Assembly (NCBI RefSeq): GCF_038002825.1
Contig: NZ_JBBODF010000001.1
Location: 3,906,001-3,970,000, forward strand
Source of the DNA: Paenibacillus sp. FSL H8-0048
GTDB lineage: Bacteria > Bacillota > Bacilli > Paenibacillales > Paenibacillaceae
Length of the DNA: 64,000 nucleotides
Direction of reading: 5' to 3'
The position numbers were made by a program, and so were the translations under genes. The notes under the pieces are model-generated. The model was not told the DNA's origin. It did no database searches and saw only the letters and a list, made by a program, of their open reading frames with translations. Shown piece by piece: positions 62,484-64,000 of this stretch; within the stretch, counting starts at the first letter, position 1, and each line of letters opens with the position of its first letter.

Positions 62484-62598
62484 CAGACTTCTGCTCCTTA
62501 TGCTGTTACTTGTTTCAATCTATATATATTAGCGCATTTGCCTGAAGGTGGCTATGCCGGGGCAGGAAATCGTTCGTAAGCCGGGGGGCCTGCGGCCC

Positions 62599-62979
62599 TT
62601 ACAGATTCACGGGATACAGCCTCGCTTCACGGGTCCTCAGCTCAACGAACCCGCCCAGTGCCATGGGTTCACCCAGACATTCGAACATAATCAGGTCGCG
62701 GCCGATCCGCAGATAACCCGCGCCGTCCTCCTCAATATTTTCCAGCACGCCCGTCAGGATAACCGTGTCTCCCTCGATACGCAGGCCGAAAGAACCGCCG
62801 GGAGCCGGCACAATATCGACCCAGCTCATGAACAGCGCCGGCAGCTCCCATTCAGCTTCCCAGACCTCTCCCGTCTGTACAGGCGGCCCGCACCAGATGG
62901 CTCTGGCTTCCCCCCACTCCGCTGCCGCGAATCTGATTTCCCCGGTCCGGGGGCCTTGTCCAAGAATGTGTATGTTCAT
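62599..62979 (-). CDS. Conserved-looking unknown protein
   Basis: This 126-residue soluble protein has no recognised family. It is beta-rich (WEAEWELPALFMSWVDI, GLRIEGDTVILTGVLENI, GYLRIGRDLIMFECLG), which suggests a small beta-barrel or sandwich. The ATG at 62979 follows a GGAG nine bases upstream, better than nearby in-frame ATGs. It lies on the same strand as the PLD-like gene, 69 bp downstream of it. Function unknown. Confidence 0.65.
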   Translation of the reverse strand: MNIHILGQGPRTGEIRFAAAEWGEARAIWCGPPVQTGEVWEAEWELPALFMSWVDIVPAPGGSFGLRIEGDTVILTGVLENIEEDGAGYLRIGRDLIMFECLGEPMALGGFVELRTREARLYPVNL

Positions 62980-63047
62980 CTTCATTAGCTCCATCTTCGT
63001 TCATTGGTATAACGTCATTATACATGACCGGACGTAGGATGAGGATA

Positions 63048-64000
63048 TCAGGTGTAGTTCTGCGTTGCTTTATTCAGATACGTGCTGGGATGCAGCCAGG
63101 GATGCTTGAAGAACTCGTGTTTATCGGTGATCTTGCGGGAGACGCTGAGGTCATAATCAATCATGCGCTTCACCTTCTCCGCGAGCTTTCTGCCCTTCAC
63201 CAGCAGGCCCAGCTCATAATCATGGCAGGCACTCCGTTCATTAATATTGTAAGAGCCGTGAAATACCGCCTGCGCTCTGTGGTCGTAGATGATTTTCCAG
63301 TGGGAGAAGTGTTCTGTCGCACTATAATCATAGAAGGATACGCCGTTACAAAAGGGGATGTACATATTGCTGCGCACCGCCGCCCGGTTCGTCGGATGGT
63401 CATTAACCTCCAGCGGATTGCAAATGACAAGATGGCTGGCTTGCTCCGGCCCCACCTCACCCAGCCGGTTCCAGAAGGCCTGATCGATCAGATACGGATT
63501 TACAATAAGAGTCTCATCCGCCGCATAGGTGATCACATCCAGAATATACTGCTGAATCAGATTCACCGGGTTGCCGGGAAAGCTCGCGAAGAGCGTACAC
63601 TCCTCCTCCCCGAACGCATAGTCCACCGCAGGACGATAGAAGGGTGACGCAAGGTCAAAGTGATCTCCCCCAAGCAGCAGCCATCTGGAGTGAAAAACAG
63701 CGTTCAGCGACTGGGCCACAGCCCCCTGAATGCGGAAGCAGCCGTCATGCCATTCCTCTTCCTTGACAGGGATACCTAGCGGGCGTCCATCCACCTGCTG
63801 ATCCGGGGATTCCTTAATGGGAGTGGCAAAGGTATACTGGTCCCCGATATTCAGACTGCCGATAACGGAAGTTATTCCGTCTATGATCATGAATTTGCGG
63901 TGGTCAATCACATTCAGTCCGGTCACCTCCACATCCTCTTGAACCTTATCCTGCAGAAAAAGGATGCTCTCAGGCACGCCCTGCGACTTCAGCACCTTGC
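63048..64000 (-). CDS. Phospholipase-D-like protein (partial, 5' end outside window)
   Basis: The reading frame stays open to the right edge, so this is the 3' part of a gene (about 317 codons visible). One complete HKD motif is seen (VIDHRKFMIIDGITSVIGSLNIG, His-x-Lys-x4-Asp). A second HKD-like block is degenerate (YDHRAQAVFHGSYNINERS), with Lys and Asp replaced by Ala and His. The overall pattern resembles cardiolipin synthase/PLD-like proteins. If the upstream half lacks another motif, activity would be reduced or changed. Full annotation needs the missing 5' end. Confidence 0.8.
   Translation of the reverse strand, partial: KVLKSQGVPESILFLQDKVQEDVEVTGLNVIDHRKFMIIDGITSVIGSLNIGDQYTFATPIKESPDQQVDGRPLGIPVKEEEWHDGCFRIQGAVAQSLNAVFHSRWLLLGGDHFDLASPFYRPAVDYAFGEEECTLFASFPGNPVNLIQQYILDVITYAADETLIVNPYLIDQAFWNRLGEVGPEQASHLVICNPLEVNDHPTNRAAVRSNMYIPFCNGVSFYDYSATEHFSHWKIIYDHRAQAVFHGSYNINERSACHDYELGLLVKGRKLAEKVKRMIDYDLSVSRKITDKHEFFKHPWLHPSTYLNKATQNYT

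Overview
The window looks like chromosomal DNA of a spore-forming Bacillales bacterium, most likely Paenibacillus. The supporting signs are strong GGAGG-type ribosome binding sites with many GTG/TTG starts, a GerA-type germinant receptor operon, a KinB-like sporulation kinase, a bacilliredoxin, YkcB/YkcC-like glycosyltransferases and a large CUT1 sugar-transport locus. The genus is inferred from gene content and style, not from a marker gene. No rRNA, tRNA, CRISPR array, complete insertion sequence or prophage was recognised. Layout: 0-6.6 kb holds two superoxide dismutase genes, one with an extra N-terminal helical domain. Between them lie housekeeping genes on the minus strand (folE, yneF-like, queG, a type I signal peptidase, a GNAT). 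6.6-23.8 kb is one long leftward locus. A LacI-type regulator gene precedes a consensus sigma-A promoter that is overlapped by a 32-bp dyad operator. Downstream come a lipoprotein solute-binding protein, a 969-residue solute-binding protein with beta-sandwich modules, a permease pair, an NHL-propeller/TPR membrane protein, a Yip1-type membrane protein, an 846-residue DUF5696 protein, a second permease pair and a membrane-anchored GH30-GH43 enzyme. No ATPase is encoded, so a shared MsmX-type ATPase is presumably used. This is the most unusual system in the window: a polysaccharide-uptake machine with several uncharacterised membrane and surface parts, one of which (DUF5696) looks like an unrecognised glycosidase. 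24-39 kb carries mutY, acpS, an alpha/beta hydrolase, nadE, a bacilliredoxin gene, a KinB-like kinase, a flavoprotein, an EcsAB-like ABC exporter, a MarR regulator next to a drug-efflux MFS pump, and a free-methionine-R-sulfoxide reductase. 39-44 kb is the glgC-glgD-glgP glycogen operon. 44-51 kb has a two-component system, a compact FAD protein and the ykcC/ykcB-like pair. 51-64 kb has small enzymes, an interrupted monooxygenase gene, a four-gene germinant receptor operon (A-C-D-B order), an alkyltransferase-like protein, two ArsR regulators (one divergent from an NTF2-like gene across paired operators, one in line with a SulP transporter) and the 3' part of a phospholipase-D-like gene that runs off the window. 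The intergenic DNA is rich in repeats. Two minisatellites with a 51-52 bp period lie at 1.5-1.8 kb and 24.0-24.3 kb. A ~100-bp palindromic element occurs four times, three of them between convergent genes. A second composite hairpin family occurs twice, also between convergent genes.
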